Shown: in pieces, positions 39,420 to 48,906 of the stretch
Numbering within the stretch: position 1 is the first letter of the stretch
Layout of the letters: each line of letters starts with the position of its first letter
NCBI GenBank assembly: GCA_022827245.1
Contig: JAJDTI010000174.1
Span: 22,486-86,485, forward strand
Direction of reading: 5' to 3'
From: Pseudomonadales bacterium
GTDB taxonomy: Bacteria > Pseudomonadota > Gammaproteobacteria > Pseudomonadales > Azotimanducaceae
Length of the DNA stretch: 64,000 nt
Made by a program: the position numbers and the translations under genes
The notes under the pieces: model-generated
Seen by the model: the letters and a program-made list of their open reading frames with translations, nothing else
The model's database searches: none
What the model was told of the DNA's origin: nothing

Positions 39420-40281
39420 CTAGCTGAGCGAATACCAGGTCCCTCGCCCCGCCCCGTGCCGCCGGAGGTGCCCCGCCGCGACGAGCGCCTGGACGTGTCC
39501 CTTGATGGTGTTGCGGCTTGCCGCGGTGACGCGGACGGCGTCGGCCACGCTCACGCGGCCCGTGTCCCGGGCGATGTCGAGGATCCGGATCGAAAGATCG
39601 GGGAGGTCTCCCAGGACAATCCGCTCCCGGTCGATCCGTCGCCGGAGGCGGTCCTTCTGCTGGCGTAGCGCGGTGAGAAAGTAGTCGAGCCAGGGCTCCC
39701 AGTCCGGGGCGTCGGTCCCGATCGTTGCCTGCGTCCGCCGCAGTGCGAGGTAGTACGCGTCCCTGGTGTTCTCGATGACGCTTTCGAGCGAGCCGTACGG
39801 CACGTACTCGTAACCCGCGCGCAGGAGCAGCAGGGTGGTGAGCGCTCTGGAGAGGCGGCCGTTGCCGTCCTGGAAGGGGTGAATCGCGAGGAACGTCGCG
39901 ACGAATACGCCGATTTGCGAGGAGCGCATGCAGTGCGTTGCCGTCGAGGCGGGCCCGCGTCCAGTCGACCAGTTCCGCCATCCGGAAGGGCGTCTCGAAC
40001 GGGGTGGCGGTCTCGAAGACCACGCCGATGCGCCGTCCCTCGGAGTCGAACGCCTCCACGTGATTGGGCAGGGTCTTGTAGTTGCCGCGATGGCGCGCGT
40101 CCTTCTCCGAGTGCGCAAGGACCTCGAGGTGGAGTTGGCGGATGTGGTTCTCGGTGAGATCGATGGCCCGCCAGTTCGCGAACACGGTCTCCATCGTGGC
40201 GGCGTACCCGGCGACCTCCTGTTCGTCCCGGGTCGCGAAGGACTGGACGTCGATGTTGGCCGCATCCGATTGCCCATCCGT
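39420..40281 (-). pseudogene. Fic-family gene, N-terminally truncated and frameshifted
   Basis: One frame (to about 39925) gives EQEVAGYAATMETVFANWRA, HRGNYKTLPNHVEAFDSEGR and VVFETATPFETPFRMAELVD; the other (from about 39920) gives QIGVFVATFLAIHPFQDGNG and RLSRALTTLLLLRAGY, including the AMP-transfer motif HPFxDGNGRLxR, then a winged-helix tail ending WYSLS. Removing one base in CTCCTCGCAAATC joins them as HALLQIGVF. The upstream frame is closed by TAA at 40282 and has no good start, so the N terminus (including any inhibitory helix) is lost. Confidence 0.7.
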
Positions 40282-40405
40282 TTACATCCGATTATCGCGG
40301 CGATGCTGATGAGCCAATCTCGCACGCGCCAGCAGGACACGGGCGCACGCCACCGGGAGAGATCGCCGATTCTCGGCGGCAGGTCCCCGGGCTTATCGTC
40401 GTCCC

Positions 40406-41488
40406 ATGGCGATGCGCCACGACGAGGCGTTCAAGTTCCTGTTCGACCTGTCCGAAGTATGCGCGGACACGTTGCGCGTGGCGGCGCCGGCGCTCTGGCC
40501 GCACCTGGATCCGGCCTCGGTGCGGATCCTGCGCACCGGGGACAGCGTGGCAGCGGACCTGAGCAAGCGCCAGGGCGACGCGCTGTTCGCCGTCGACCTG
40601 CGCGAGGGCGCGTTGGCGGACGGACGTCGGCCGTACGTGATAGTGCCTTCCGAGTTTCAGTCGAGCGACGACGCCGGCATGCCGGACCGCATACGGGAGT
40701 ATGCGCTGCGGCAGTTGGACACGCTACGGCGTCAGGGGGTGATTCGGGCAGGGGACACGCCGCCAGTGCTGCCGCTGGTGGTGTACGACGGCGCAGCCCC
40801 GTGGAAGGCGGCGGACGGCTTCGGGCCGCTGCGAGACCTGCCGCGGGAGGCGGCAGTGCTCCTGGGACCGTACCAGCCGCAGGCGTATGTGCTGCTTGAC
40901 CTCGTGCGTTCGCGGACGGACGATTGGGGGGAATACAACCGCCTGCGCGCGGTGACGCGGTTGCTGCGGGCGCCGTCACTGGACGGTCTGTTGGCGACGT
41001 TGGCGGAGGAGTTCACGCGTTTCGCCGGCTCGCAGCACCGACCGTTCCGAGAGGCGCTGCACGCGTGGGCGGGTGAGTTGTGGACCAGGCTGGCGGACGG
41101 GGGCGAGTTGCCGACGTTCGCGGCGCTGGAGGGACTGGAGGCGTTGGACATGACGAGCATGATCGAGGTGCGGATCGCCGCGTGGAAGGAGGAGCAGTTC
41201 GGACGTGCGCGCGCGGAGGGTGTTGCGCAAGGTCGTGCGGAGGGCGTTGCGCAAGGCCGTGCGGAGGGCGTGGCGGAGGGCTTGAGCCACGAGCGCACGA
41301 TGTTGTCGCGGCAGGCCGCTCGGCGCTTCGGAGTCGTGGCCGGCCGCGCGGTGGCAGGGGCGGTCGCGGAAGTGGACGATGCGGCGGACCTTGAGCGGAT
41401 CGGGGACCTGATCGTGGACTGCCCGAGCGAGGAACGTTTCCTGCTTGCGTTGGCCGGCGTGAGCGGCTCCCAGGAGTTTGTGCCGTAG
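40406..41488 (+). CDS. Rpn-family nuclease (recombination-promoting nuclease), full copy
   Basis: 360 residues. N-terminal PD-(D/E)xK-type domain of Rpn/PDDEXK transposase-like proteins: HDEAFKFLFD, LFAVDLREGALADGRRPYVI, VPSEFQSSDDAGMPDRIREY and LPLVVYDGAAPWKAA. The C-terminal part is a charged helix with a tandem RAEGVAQG unit (three times) and a tail (AARRFG ... LIVDCPSEERFLLALA). Rpn proteins are DNases with anti-phage activity. Two further copies follow at 41506 and 42859. Confidence 0.85.
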   Translation: MAMRHDEAFKFLFDLSEVCADTLRVAAPALWPHLDPASVRILRTGDSVAADLSKRQGDALFAVDLREGALADGRRPYVIVPSEFQSSDDAGMPDRIREYALRQLDTLRRQGVIRAGDTPPVLPLVVYDGAAPWKAADGFGPLRDLPREAAVLLGPYQPQAYVLLDLVRSRTDDWGEYNRLRAVTRLLRAPSLDGLLATLAEEFTRFAGSQHRPFREALHAWAGELWTRLADGGELPTFAALEGLEALDMTSMIEVRIAAWKEEQFGRARAEGVAQGRAEGVAQGRAEGVAEGLSHERTMLSRQAARRFGVVAGRAVAGAVAEVDDAADLERIGDLIVDCPSEERFLLALAGVSGSQEFVP

Positions 41489-41505
41489 AAGTTTGGCGCG
41501 CGCGA

Positions 41506-41871
41506 ATGTCGGACCGCGGTGAGTTGCCGACGTTCGCGGCGCTGGAGGGACTGGAGGCGTCGGACATGACGAGCATGATCGAGGTGCGGTTCGCCGCGTG
41601 GAAGGAGGAGCACTTCGGACGTGCGCGTGCGGAGGGCGTTGCGCAAGGTCGTGCGGAGGGCGTGGCGGAGGGCGAGCGCACGATGTTGTCGCGGCAGGCC
41701 GCTCGGCGCTTCGGAGCCGCGGCCGGCCGCGCGGTGGCGGAGGCGGCCGCGGAGGTCGAAGAAACGGAGGATCTCGAGCGGATCGGGAACCTGATCGTGG
41801 ACTGCCCGACCGAGGAACGTTTCCTGCTCGCGCTGGCCGACGTGCCCAGCCGCCAGGAACCCGTGACTTGA
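41506..41871 (+). CDS. Stand-alone C-terminal Rpn fragment
   Basis: 121 residues starting with an ATG (MSDRGELPTFAALEGLEASD) and near-identical to the last third of the full Rpn copy, with the RAEGVAQG repeat in two units. It lacks all nuclease residues. It may be a duplication scar, or it may act like the intragenic small Rpn proteins (RpnS) that inhibit full-length Rpn; the start codon exists only because of the junction sequence. Confidence 0.55.
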   Translation: MSDRGELPTFAALEGLEASDMTSMIEVRFAAWKEEHFGRARAEGVAQGRAEGVAEGERTMLSRQAARRFGAAAGRAVAEAAAEVEETEDLERIGNLIVDCPTEERFLLALADVPSRQEPVT

Positions 41872-41944
41872 GAGCTTCAGGCCGGCGAAAGCTCAGATCG
41901 CCTGCTGCGGCATGGCGATCAGCCTGGCCGGGGGAGAAGACCAG

Positions 41945-42736
41945 ATGCCCATACCTCAGTTTTCCGCCGGCGCGTCTTCCGGCGATGTCGCCCAGGCGTT
42001 GGGTGAAGCGGGATGTGCCGTGGTTACCGGAGTCATGGACGCCGAGCTACGCCAAGCCATTGCGGACGAGTTGGCGCCGCACATGGCGAAGGCGCGCTTG
42101 ATCGAAGAGGATGACCCGACGAAGTTCTACCCCGGCCACACGCGGCGCGTCTCTGCGCTGGTCGCGCGCTCTCCCAGCATCACCGACCGGCTCGTGCCGC
42201 ACCCGTTGAGCCGGCAGGTCTGCGACACCCACCTGCGGCCCAACTGCGAGCACGGCTACCAGTTGCATGTCTCCGCTGCCGTCGAAATAGGCCCCGGGGC
42301 GCGCAAGCAGGTGCTGCATCGGGAGGAGGATTCGTTCACGTTCTTTCCCTTGCCGCGCCCCAACATCATCGTGGCCAGCATGTGGGCCGTGACCGAGTTC
42401 CGGGCGGACAACGGCGGCACGTTGCTGGTGCCGGGCAGTCACAGATGGCCCGCGGACAGGAAGGCCAGGCCCGACGAGATCCTGAGCGCGGAGATGCCGG
42501 CCGGCGCGGTGCTGTTCTGGATGGGCGGCACGCTGCACGGCGCGGGGGCGAACACCTCGCGGGACTGGCGCTACGGAGTGATCCTGACCTATTCGCTGGG
42601 CTGGGTGCGGCAGGAAGAGAACCAGTACCTGGACGTGCCTCGGGAACGCATGGCAGAGCTGTCGCCGGAAGTCAGGCGGCTGCTTGGATTCGACATGTAC
42701 GCCGCACTGGGATTCTACGACCCGAGGGTGGCCTGA
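41945..42736 (+). CDS. Phytanoyl-CoA dioxygenase (PhyH) family protein
   Basis: 264 residues from the ATG at 41945 behind GGGGGA. Iron-ligand region QVLHREEDSFTFFPLP, double-stranded beta-helix segment NGGTLLVPGSHRWP and distal His in GGTLHGAGANTSRDWRYGVI with the 2-oxoglutarate-binding Arg. It hydroxylates an unknown small substrate with Fe(II) and 2-oxoglutarate. It lies between Rpn copies, perhaps brought in by the same rearrangement. Confidence 0.82.
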   Translation: MPIPQFSAGASSGDVAQALGEAGCAVVTGVMDAELRQAIADELAPHMAKARLIEEDDPTKFYPGHTRRVSALVARSPSITDRLVPHPLSRQVCDTHLRPNCEHGYQLHVSAAVEIGPGARKQVLHREEDSFTFFPLPRPNIIVASMWAVTEFRADNGGTLLVPGSHRWPADRKARPDEILSAEMPAGAVLFWMGGTLHGAGANTSRDWRYGVILTYSLGWVRQEENQYLDVPRERMAELSPEVRRLLGFDMYAALGFYDPRVA

Positions 42737-42858
42737 CCGGAAACGTCCGCGGGGTCGGCCGACCGCGCAACAGTCTGCTGAGCCGGTCTCGCACGCGCCG
42801 GCGGGACATCGGCGCACACTTCCGGGAGAGATTGCCGATTCCCGGCGGCGGGCCGGCC

Positions 42859-43895
42859 ATGGGGCGCTGCCGGAGGTGTGCGCGGGTACTTTGCGCGTGG
42901 CGGCGCCGGCGCTCTGGCCCCACCTGGATCCGGCCTCGGTGCGTATCCTGCGCACCGGGGACAGCGTGGCGGCGGACCTGAGCAAACGGCAGGGCGACGC
43001 GCTGTTTGCCGTCGACCTGCGCGAGGGCGCGTTGGCCGACGGACGTCGTCCGTACGTGGTGGCGCCTACCGAGTTTCAGTCGAGCGACGACATGGGCATG
43101 CCGGACCGCGTGCGGGACTATGCGCTGCGGCAGTTGGACACGCTGCGGCGTCAGGGCGTGATTCCGACAGCGGACACGCCGCCAGTGCTGGCGCTGGTGG
43201 TGTACGACGGCGCGGCCCCGTGGAAGGCGGCGGACGGCTTCGAGCCGCTGCGAGACCTGCCGCGGGAGGCGGCAGTGCTCCTGGGACCGTATCAGCCACA
43301 GGCGTATGTGCTGCTTGACCTCGTGCGTTCGCGGACGGACGATTGGGGGCAATACAACCGCCTGCGGGCGGTGGCGCGACTGCTGCGGACGCGGTCTCCC
43401 GAGGAGTTGTCGGCGGCGTTGGCGGAGGAGTTCGCCCGCTTCGCGGGCTCGCAGCACCGACCGTTCCGTGAGGCGCTGCACGCGTGGGCGGGTGAGTTGT
43501 GGACCAGGCTGGCGGACGGTGGCGAGTTGCCGACGTTCGCGGCGCTGGAGGGACTGGAGGCGTCGGACATGACGAGCATGATCGAGGTGCGGTTCGCCGC
43601 GTGGAAGGAGGAGCACTTCGGACGCGCGCGTGCGGAGGGCGTGGCCGAGGGCGTTGCGCAAGGTCGTGCGGAGGGCGTGGCGGAGGGCTTGAGCCACGAG
43701 CGCACGATGTTGTCGCGCCTGGCCGCCCGGCGCTTCGGAGCCGCAGCCGGCCGGGCGGTGGCGGAGGCGGTCGCCGACGTGGGCGAACCGGCGGATCTCG
43801 AGCGGATCGGGGACCTGATCGTGGACTGCCCGACCGAGGACCGTTTGCTGCTTGCCTTGGCCGATGTGGCCGGCCGCCGCGAGCCTGTGGCGTAG
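42859..43895 (+). pseudogene. Rpn-family nuclease, second copy with deleted start
   Basis: From about 42873 the translation follows the 40406 copy closely (EVCAGTLRVAAPALWPHLDP ... IVDCPTEDRLLLALADVAGR). Upstream sequence is also shared (42779-42858 resembles 40309-40388). However about 35 bases covering MRHDEAFKFLFDL are missing and the remaining ATG at 42859 is out of frame. The open frame that crosses it starts inside the PhyH gene and is not a credible fusion. The RAEGVA repeat differs in number from the other copies. Confidence 0.7.
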
Positions 43896-43909
43896 GAGCT
43901 TTTCGCGCC

Positions 43910-43933
43910 GGGACGGGACACGCCCGTCCCCCA
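43910..43933 (+). repeat. REP-like element (family 2)
   Basis: GGGACGGGACACGCCCGTCC then CCCAC; a degenerate family 2 copy in the gap between the Rpn copy and the convergent Rieske gene. Confidence 0.5.
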
Positions 43934-43961
43934 CGATCACGGGGGCTTCATGCCCGCGAGT

Positions 43962-45203
43962 TCAGTCCACCCGTTCCAGCGGCGGCAGGTTGAGGGCCTC
44001 GCGGAAGGTGTTGTGGTAGTGATGCAGCGCCGGCTCGTTGCGGCCGAAGAGCAGGTGCGTCAGTGTGCCGTTCTCGGCGACCTGCTGCGCCCGCTCGCCC
44101 ATGGCGTAGTCCTCCTGCTCGATGGTGCTGTCGAACACCTCGCGCGTCGCTTCGAGGCCGAGGATCGTTGCTTCGTCCCGGGCGTCCACGTCATAGGCGT
44201 CCTCCGCGCCGATGACGCGGGCGCCGCTGGCCTCGGCCGCGGCCATGGCGGCGGCCGCCTCCGGGCTGTAGTAGTAGCCGATGCGGGTCAGTGACCGCCC
44301 TGGCGTGCCCTTCTTCGGGTAGATCTTGATGACCAGGATCTGGCCGCGGGACACGTTGAACTGGATGTTCGGGAACAGGTAGTAGAGGACGTTGGCGGCG
44401 TTGTCCGTGGACCATTCCGACTCGGGCAGGTCGCGCAGTTCGTCGATGGAGCGGGCGGGGAACACGAAGCGGTGATTGCGGCCGAAGGTCTCATAGGCGA
44501 GGGCGTCGCCGTAGAAGAGCTGGCCGAGGGTTTCCTTGTGCAGCCGCTGGAAGTGGTAGGTCTCGCCGAACGTGTCGTTGGCGAGCTTCCAGTTGAGGTC
44601 CCCCTCGATCACGGTCTCGCCGAGGCGGACGAAGCTGCCGGAGTTCCAGTTCGCAAGCTCCTCCTCGAGATCGCCCAGGAGCGCCGCGACGTCGAGCTTG
44701 CCCTCCGGCTTCGGATGCACCCAGAGCATGCCGTGGTGCTCCACGGCGGGCAGCTCGATCAGGCCCGTGCAGGACTTGTCCACGGGCCCGAAGTCCCGCT
44801 CCCTCGGAACGCCCACCAGGGCGCCGTCGTTGGCGTACGTCCAGTTGTGGAACGGGCACATGAAGCGCCGGCCCTCGCCCCGGGGTTCGTTGACGACGCG
44901 GACGCCGCGGTGCCGGCAGGCGTTCAGGAAGGCGCGGAAGCGGCCGCTGTCGTCGCGGGTGGCGAGCACCGGGGTGCCAAAGTCGTCCGTGGTGAAGTAC
45001 CGGCCCGGCTCGTCGAGGTCGCCCGACAGGCCGATGAGCTGCGGATGATCCTGGAAGAAGCTCGACCACTCCTGCTCGGCGAGTTCTGGGCAGACATACG
45101 CATCCGTCGGCACGCGGTAGCGCACGCCGGCGTCCACGTTGCGGCCCTCGTCGAGTTGGCGGAGCAGTTCCTTCAGGACGACGACTTCCGTCTCTTGCTT
45201 CAT
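43962..45203 (-). CDS. Aromatic ring-hydroxylating-type Rieske dioxygenase, alpha subunit
   Basis: 413 residues from the ATG at 45203. Rieske motif NACRHRGVRVV ... RFMCPFHNWTYAND (CxH...CxxH) near residues 95-120, and the mononuclear iron site NDTFGETYHFQRLHKETL. The C-terminal catalytic domain is complete. It would hydroxylate or demethylate a small organic substrate using electrons from a reductase that is not encoded nearby. Confidence 0.88.
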   Translation of the reverse strand: MKQETEVVVLKELLRQLDEGRNVDAGVRYRVPTDAYVCPELAEQEWSSFFQDHPQLIGLSGDLDEPGRYFTTDDFGTPVLATRDDSGRFRAFLNACRHRGVRVVNEPRGEGRRFMCPFHNWTYANDGALVGVPRERDFGPVDKSCTGLIELPAVEHHGMLWVHPKPEGKLDVAALLGDLEEELANWNSGSFVRLGETVIEGDLNWKLANDTFGETYHFQRLHKETLGQLFYGDALAYETFGRNHRFVFPARSIDELRDLPESEWSTDNAANVLYYLFPNIQFNVSRGQILVIKIYPKKGTPGRSLTRIGYYYSPEAAAAMAAAEASGARVIGAEDAYDVDARDEATILGLEATREVFDSTIEQEDYAMGERAQQVAENGTLTHLLFGRNEPALHHYHNTFREALNLPPLERVD

Positions 45204-45284
45204 CTTCTCTCCCTTGACCGGTTGGCGGCCCGATGGCGGCGCGTCAACATAGCGGATTGCATGGAAATGTGAAGGGCGATTCGG

Positions 45285-46247
45285 ATGTTCGACCTGGACG
45301 GACTCGAGGACGCGCGCCGCATCGTGGCCGGGGCGATGCCGCCCACTCCGCAGTACCGCTGGCCGTCCCTGTGCGAGCGCGTGGGTTGCGACGTGTGGGT
45401 GAAGCACGAGAACCACACGCCCATCGGCGCGTTCAAGGTGCGCGGGGGCGTGGTGCTCCTCGAGGAACTCCACCGCGCGGACCGGCTGCCGCGCCGCATG
45501 GTGACGGCGACGCGCGGCAACCACGGCCAGAGCGTTCCGTTCGCGGCGCGCCGTTTCGGGATCCCGGTGACGGTGTTCGTCCCGCGCGGCAACAGTGTCG
45601 AGAAGAACGAGGCGATGGTCGGCTGGGGCGCCGAGGTCGTCACGTTCGGCGACGATTTCGACGAGGCTCGGGTCGAGGCCGCGCGCCGGGCGGACATCGA
45701 CGGGGCCTTCATGGTCCCGTCCTTCCACCCGGCCCTGGTTCGCGGCGTGGCGACGTACGCCCGCGAACTCTTCGAGGCGGTCGCCGACCTCGATACGGTG
45801 TACGTGCCTGTCGGCATGGGCTCCGGGATCTGCGGCGTCATCCGCACCCGCGACCTGATGGGGCTGCGCACCGAAGTGGTCGGAGTCGTGGCCGCCCGCG
45901 CCCCGGCGATGGCGCGCAGCGTCGCCGCGGGACGCGTCGTCTCCACGGACTCGGCGCGCACGTTCGCCGACGGCATGGCCTGCCGCGTTCCGAACGAACA
46001 GGCGCTCGAGGTCGTGCGCCGGGGCGCCGCGCGCATCGTCGAGGTCGGCGAGGCGGAGATCGCCGAGGCGATGCGTACGCTCTATCGCTGCACCCACAAC
46101 GTCGCCGAGGGCGCCGGCGCCGCCGCATTCGCCGCGCTGTGCCGGGAGGCGTCGCGGCAGGCGGGCCGACGCGTCGCCGTGGTGCTGTCGGGAGGTAACG
46201 TCGATGCGGAGGTGTACCGTTCGGTACTCGCCGGCGAGGTGCCGTAG
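45285..46247 (+). CDS. Threonine dehydratase-like PLP enzyme
   Basis: 320 residues, fold type II. PLP lysine in HTPIGAFKVRGG, phosphate loop GMGSGICGVIR, and substrate loop ATRGNHGQSVPFAARR. No C-terminal regulatory ACT domain, so a catabolic type threonine/serine dehydratase or related lyase (the hydroxyectoine-pathway EutB group has similar length). It diverges from the Rieske gene. Confidence 0.85.
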   Translation: MFDLDGLEDARRIVAGAMPPTPQYRWPSLCERVGCDVWVKHENHTPIGAFKVRGGVVLLEELHRADRLPRRMVTATRGNHGQSVPFAARRFGIPVTVFVPRGNSVEKNEAMVGWGAEVVTFGDDFDEARVEAARRADIDGAFMVPSFHPALVRGVATYARELFEAVADLDTVYVPVGMGSGICGVIRTRDLMGLRTEVVGVVAARAPAMARSVAAGRVVSTDSARTFADGMACRVPNEQALEVVRRGAARIVEVGEAEIAEAMRTLYRCTHNVAEGAGAAAFAALCREASRQAGRRVAVVLSGGNVDAEVYRSVLAGEVP

Positions 46248-46260
46248 CGCTTCGATTGCC

Positions 46261-47133
46261 TCAGACGCGCTTCCGAGCCAACACCCGAACGCGACGCACG
46301 TAGAAGATCGTCGTAGCCAAGGCGACCGGGAACCCCAGCCACATCAGCCCGGCCCCGCACGCGAAGGCGAGGCGCTCCGTGACGGGAGCCCCTTCGCGGG
46401 CTGGGAGCGTCGGTTCGAAGAAGGGTCCGCTGTAGAGGTTCCGGTGGCCGGAAAACCGCTGCTGCATGCGGCCGATCCAGCCGCGCAGGCGCTCGAGGGA
46501 CGGGTCCTCGCGGACGGCGTCGAGCGGCGGCCCCGGGATGCTCGCGAGCATCTGGACGATGCCGAAGAGCTGGAAGTCGACGATGTCGGGTTGCGCGCCG
46601 CCGAAGAATTCGGCATCCGGGGCGAGCCGTTCCTGGAGGGTCGCGTAATCGGTTACGGTTTTCTCGGCCGTGGGCCGGCCGCGTACGCGCCGCGCGACGG
46701 TGAGCACGGAGAAGAAGTAGAAGGCGGCGAACGCCCGCCAGAAGGCGTCCCAGTGGCGCCGCGGCCAGGACGGATGCTCTTCCCTGACCAGGCCGAAGCG
46801 GTTCAGGAACTCCCAGCGGCCGTTGCGTCGGTGCATGGCGCTGCCGCCCTGGGCGATTCGCAGGGCGAGGCGATCGTCGTCCGAGACCTCCGGGAACCCC
46901 AGGGCGACGAGGATCTTCTCCGAATCGACCATCCAGGGTCCGCCGTCGATCCGGGCCGCCGGCATCAGGATCCCGGAGCGCCGGAACACCCGGACCGGGG
47001 GAACCGACACGAGCGTGTGTTCGATGCCCCGTTCGCGCAACCCGAGCAGCACGGCCTGCACCCAGGGCGAATGATCCACCCCGTACACCTCCACCAGGCG
47101 GGCTACGGGGGTCTGTCCATCGCTCGCGGGCAT
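46261..47133 (-). CDS. Glutathione S-transferase family protein with C-terminal TM helix
   Basis: 290 residues. Thioredoxin-like N domain (LVEVYGVDHSPWVQAVLLGL, GILMPAARIDGGPWMVDSEK), an all-helical C domain (YATLQERLAPDAEFFGGAQP, DIVDFQLFGIVQMLAS) and a terminal hydrophobic helix (AGLMWLGFPVALATTIFYVR) with basic tail. The tail anchor is unusual for soluble GSTs and suggests a membrane-bound form acting on lipophilic substrates. Confidence 0.78.
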   Translation of the reverse strand: MPASDGQTPVARLVEVYGVDHSPWVQAVLLGLRERGIEHTLVSVPPVRVFRRSGILMPAARIDGGPWMVDSEKILVALGFPEVSDDDRLALRIAQGGSAMHRRNGRWEFLNRFGLVREEHPSWPRRHWDAFWRAFAAFYFFSVLTVARRVRGRPTAEKTVTDYATLQERLAPDAEFFGGAQPDIVDFQLFGIVQMLASIPGPPLDAVREDPSLERLRGWIGRMQQRFSGHRNLYSGPFFEPTLPAREGAPVTERLAFACGAGLMWLGFPVALATTIFYVRRVRVLARKRV

Positions 47134-47138
47134 CCTCG

Positions 47139-48254
47139 TCAGATGATCAGGTCCAGTTGGTTGTAGTCCTTCAGAACCGTCTCGCGCGTGCGTGGGGACC
47201 AGCGCAGCGAATCCGCTTCTTCCGCCAATGGTTGGTATACGTAAGGCGTTTCGTCCGGATAGCTCTGTTGCCGCGCGTCGATCGCGAGCTGGATGATCCG
47301 GGAGCGGCCGTGAATGCGTTCGTGGTCGTAGACAACGGGTTGCCCGGAGCGGAAGTTCCGTCCCCTCACTCCTTCGACCGAGGCGCGTCGGTGGAAGCCG
47401 AAGACATAAGTCACGCGCGGGTGCGCGGACCTGTTCGGAAAGGAACAGTGCAGCATCTGTCGGCTGCAGACGGCCACGTCACCGGCGGCACACAGCAGCG
47501 GGACGGCCCCCGGCAGCAGGTCCGAGCCCCCGTTCTCCGCGATCAGCCGCTTGATGTCGGTCTTGCCGCTGTCGTGGCTCTCCGGAACGATCCAGAGGGC
47601 GTTCATCGGGTTGGTGGGATACAACTGCGCCATGAAGTTGAAGCCGTGCGTTCCGGCGTCGAGGCCCGGGTTGTCCCAGTGGGTCATCCCATCCTGGTGC
47701 CAGGACACGGCGGCGCCGTAGTGGGCGGGCTTGACCCAGACCGCGTCGGTAAAGGGGACGAAATCCGGCCCGTTGATGGCCTCGGCGACCCGCAGCAGGC
47801 CCGGGTGTCCATACAGCGTGAGATTGGCGTCCATCATCTGCAGACTTCCGCTGATCTGCAGGACCACCTGCTCCGGCGCGTCCCGGGGCGCTTCGAACTC
47901 GGTCATCTTGACGGGATAGCGGCCGCCGGCGACGTCCGTGGCCCCCATGGGGTCGCTCAAGGGCCTGGCAAACTGGAACGTGGCGCGCTCGAACTCCTGG
48001 TCGATGGCAGGCCTGCCCTGCGCGTCATGCTTCGCGCCCTCTTGCGTGGGGGCACGGGCCATGGCGCTCTCGAAGTCCGCCAGCAGGCGTTGGACTTCCC
48101 GCGCATCGATGACCCCCTCGAGCACATAGAACCCATAGCGCCAATAGGCGTCCAGGATGTCGGGATGCACGTCCCCGTCCTCGGTGAATTCAAGCCGGCC
48201 GCGATTGGGTAGCGCGTACGCGTGGGCTTCACCGTTGCTGAAGTAGTCGCCCAT
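47139..48254 (-). CDS. Phytanoyl-CoA dioxygenase (PhyH) family protein
   Basis: 371 residues from the ATG at 48254. Facial triad HxD in AAVSWHQDGMTHWDN and distal His in SRQMLHCSFPNRSAHPRVTY with the co-substrate Arg. Start of the fold at DAYWRYGFYVLEGVID. Longer than the 41945 homologue and only distantly related. It is separated from vapC by 11 bases on the same strand. Confidence 0.88.
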   Translation of the reverse strand: MGDYFSNGEAHAYALPNRGRLEFTEDGDVHPDILDAYWRYGFYVLEGVIDAREVQRLLADFESAMARAPTQEGAKHDAQGRPAIDQEFERATFQFARPLSDPMGATDVAGGRYPVKMTEFEAPRDAPEQVVLQISGSLQMMDANLTLYGHPGLLRVAEAINGPDFVPFTDAVWVKPAHYGAAVSWHQDGMTHWDNPGLDAGTHGFNFMAQLYPTNPMNALWIVPESHDSGKTDIKRLIAENGGSDLLPGAVPLLCAAGDVAVCSRQMLHCSFPNRSAHPRVTYVFGFHRRASVEGVRGRNFRSGQPVVYDHERIHGRSRIIQLAIDARQQSYPDETPYVYQPLAEEADSLRWSPRTRETVLKDYNQLDLII

Positions 48255-48265
48255 GTGTTTGTTCC

Positions 48266-48652
48266 TCACGCCGACGGGATGTCGGTGCGTGCGAAGTCGT
48301 TGCCCTTGAAGAGCAGCGGTTCGCCCGCTGCTTCCGCGAGAGCGTAGGCGAAGCAGTCGCCGAAGTTGAGCGCAGCAGGATGGTTGCCTTTCCCGAACCG
48401 TTGCCAGGCACGCCGGGCCGCCCCGAAGTGTTCGGCGGTGACCGGCGCCAACTCCACGCCGGCGGTTTCGAGAAACGCGTCCAGCTCGCTTCCGGCTGCG
48501 GCGCCACCGCGCCCCTCGACCACGATGGCCGCCTCCAGGGCGTTCGCCACGGACATGCGGCACCTCGGTGTGGTCGCGATCAGATGCTCGAACCGCGCCG
48601 CCTCGGGTTCTCGAAAGAGTATCGCCAGCAAGGCCGAGCTATCGACGATCAA
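48266..48652 (-). CDS. vapC: VapC-family PIN-domain toxin
   Basis: 128 residues with PIN acids in MIVDSSALLAIL (Asp), VANALEAAIVVEG (Glu) and ALNFGDCFAYALA (Asp), then PLLFKGNDFARTDI. A metal-dependent RNase, probably cleaving tRNA or rRNA. Overlaps its antitoxin by four bases. Confidence 0.9.
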   Translation of the reverse strand: MIVDSSALLAILFREPEAARFEHLIATTPRCRMSVANALEAAIVVEGRGGAAAGSELDAFLETAGVELAPVTAEHFGAARRAWQRFGKGNHPAALNFGDCFAYALAEAAGEPLLFKGNDFARTDIPSA

Positions 48653-48906
48653 CGCGGTAAGCCTCGTTCATCATAGAGCACGTCGCCATGCTGGACGGCG
48701 GATGGGCCTGGCCCCAGCAGACGGGCGCAGCGGTCGGCGATTGCCTGCATTTCCTGGAGCCGCCTCTCCGCTCCGCGGACGCGGCGCTCTCTTTCGAGCC
48801 GTTCGCGCAGTGCGATGGTGATGGCGCCCGTCATCGTGTCGCCGGTCAGGCGCGCCAGCTCGCCGGCGAGCCGGCAGGTTTCGTCGTTCTTGATGTTGAG
48901 TCCCAT
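48649..48906 (-). CDS. vapB: VapB-type antitoxin (Rv0623-like)
   Basis: 85 residues: MGLNIKNDETCRLAGELARL and TGDTMTGAITIALRERLERE are the Rv0623-like VapB signature, followed by a C-terminal toxin-wrapping tail (HGDVLYDERGLPR). Normally autoregulates the pair. A complete vapBC module. Confidence 0.88.
   Translation of the reverse strand: MGLNIKNDETCRLAGELARLTGDTMTGAITIALRERLERERRVRGAERRLQEMQAIADRCARLLGPGPSAVQHGDVLYDERGLPR

Noticed and set aside
38428..40194. 588-codon frame that appears to fuse Fic N terminus to a DUF1330-like protein
   Set aside because: The middle is antisense-like filler; the Fic homology leaves the frame at about 39920 and the DUF1330-like protein has its own signal-anchor start at 39294.
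42684..43895. Rpn copy read from an ATG inside the PhyH gene
   Set aside because: The first about 63 codons overlap PhyH in another frame and have no similarity to Rpn; the native start is deleted.
43962..46097. 711-codon frame including the Rieske gene
   Set aside because: The part above 45203 is antisense to the threonine dehydratase gene; the ATG at 45203 gives the family's full length.
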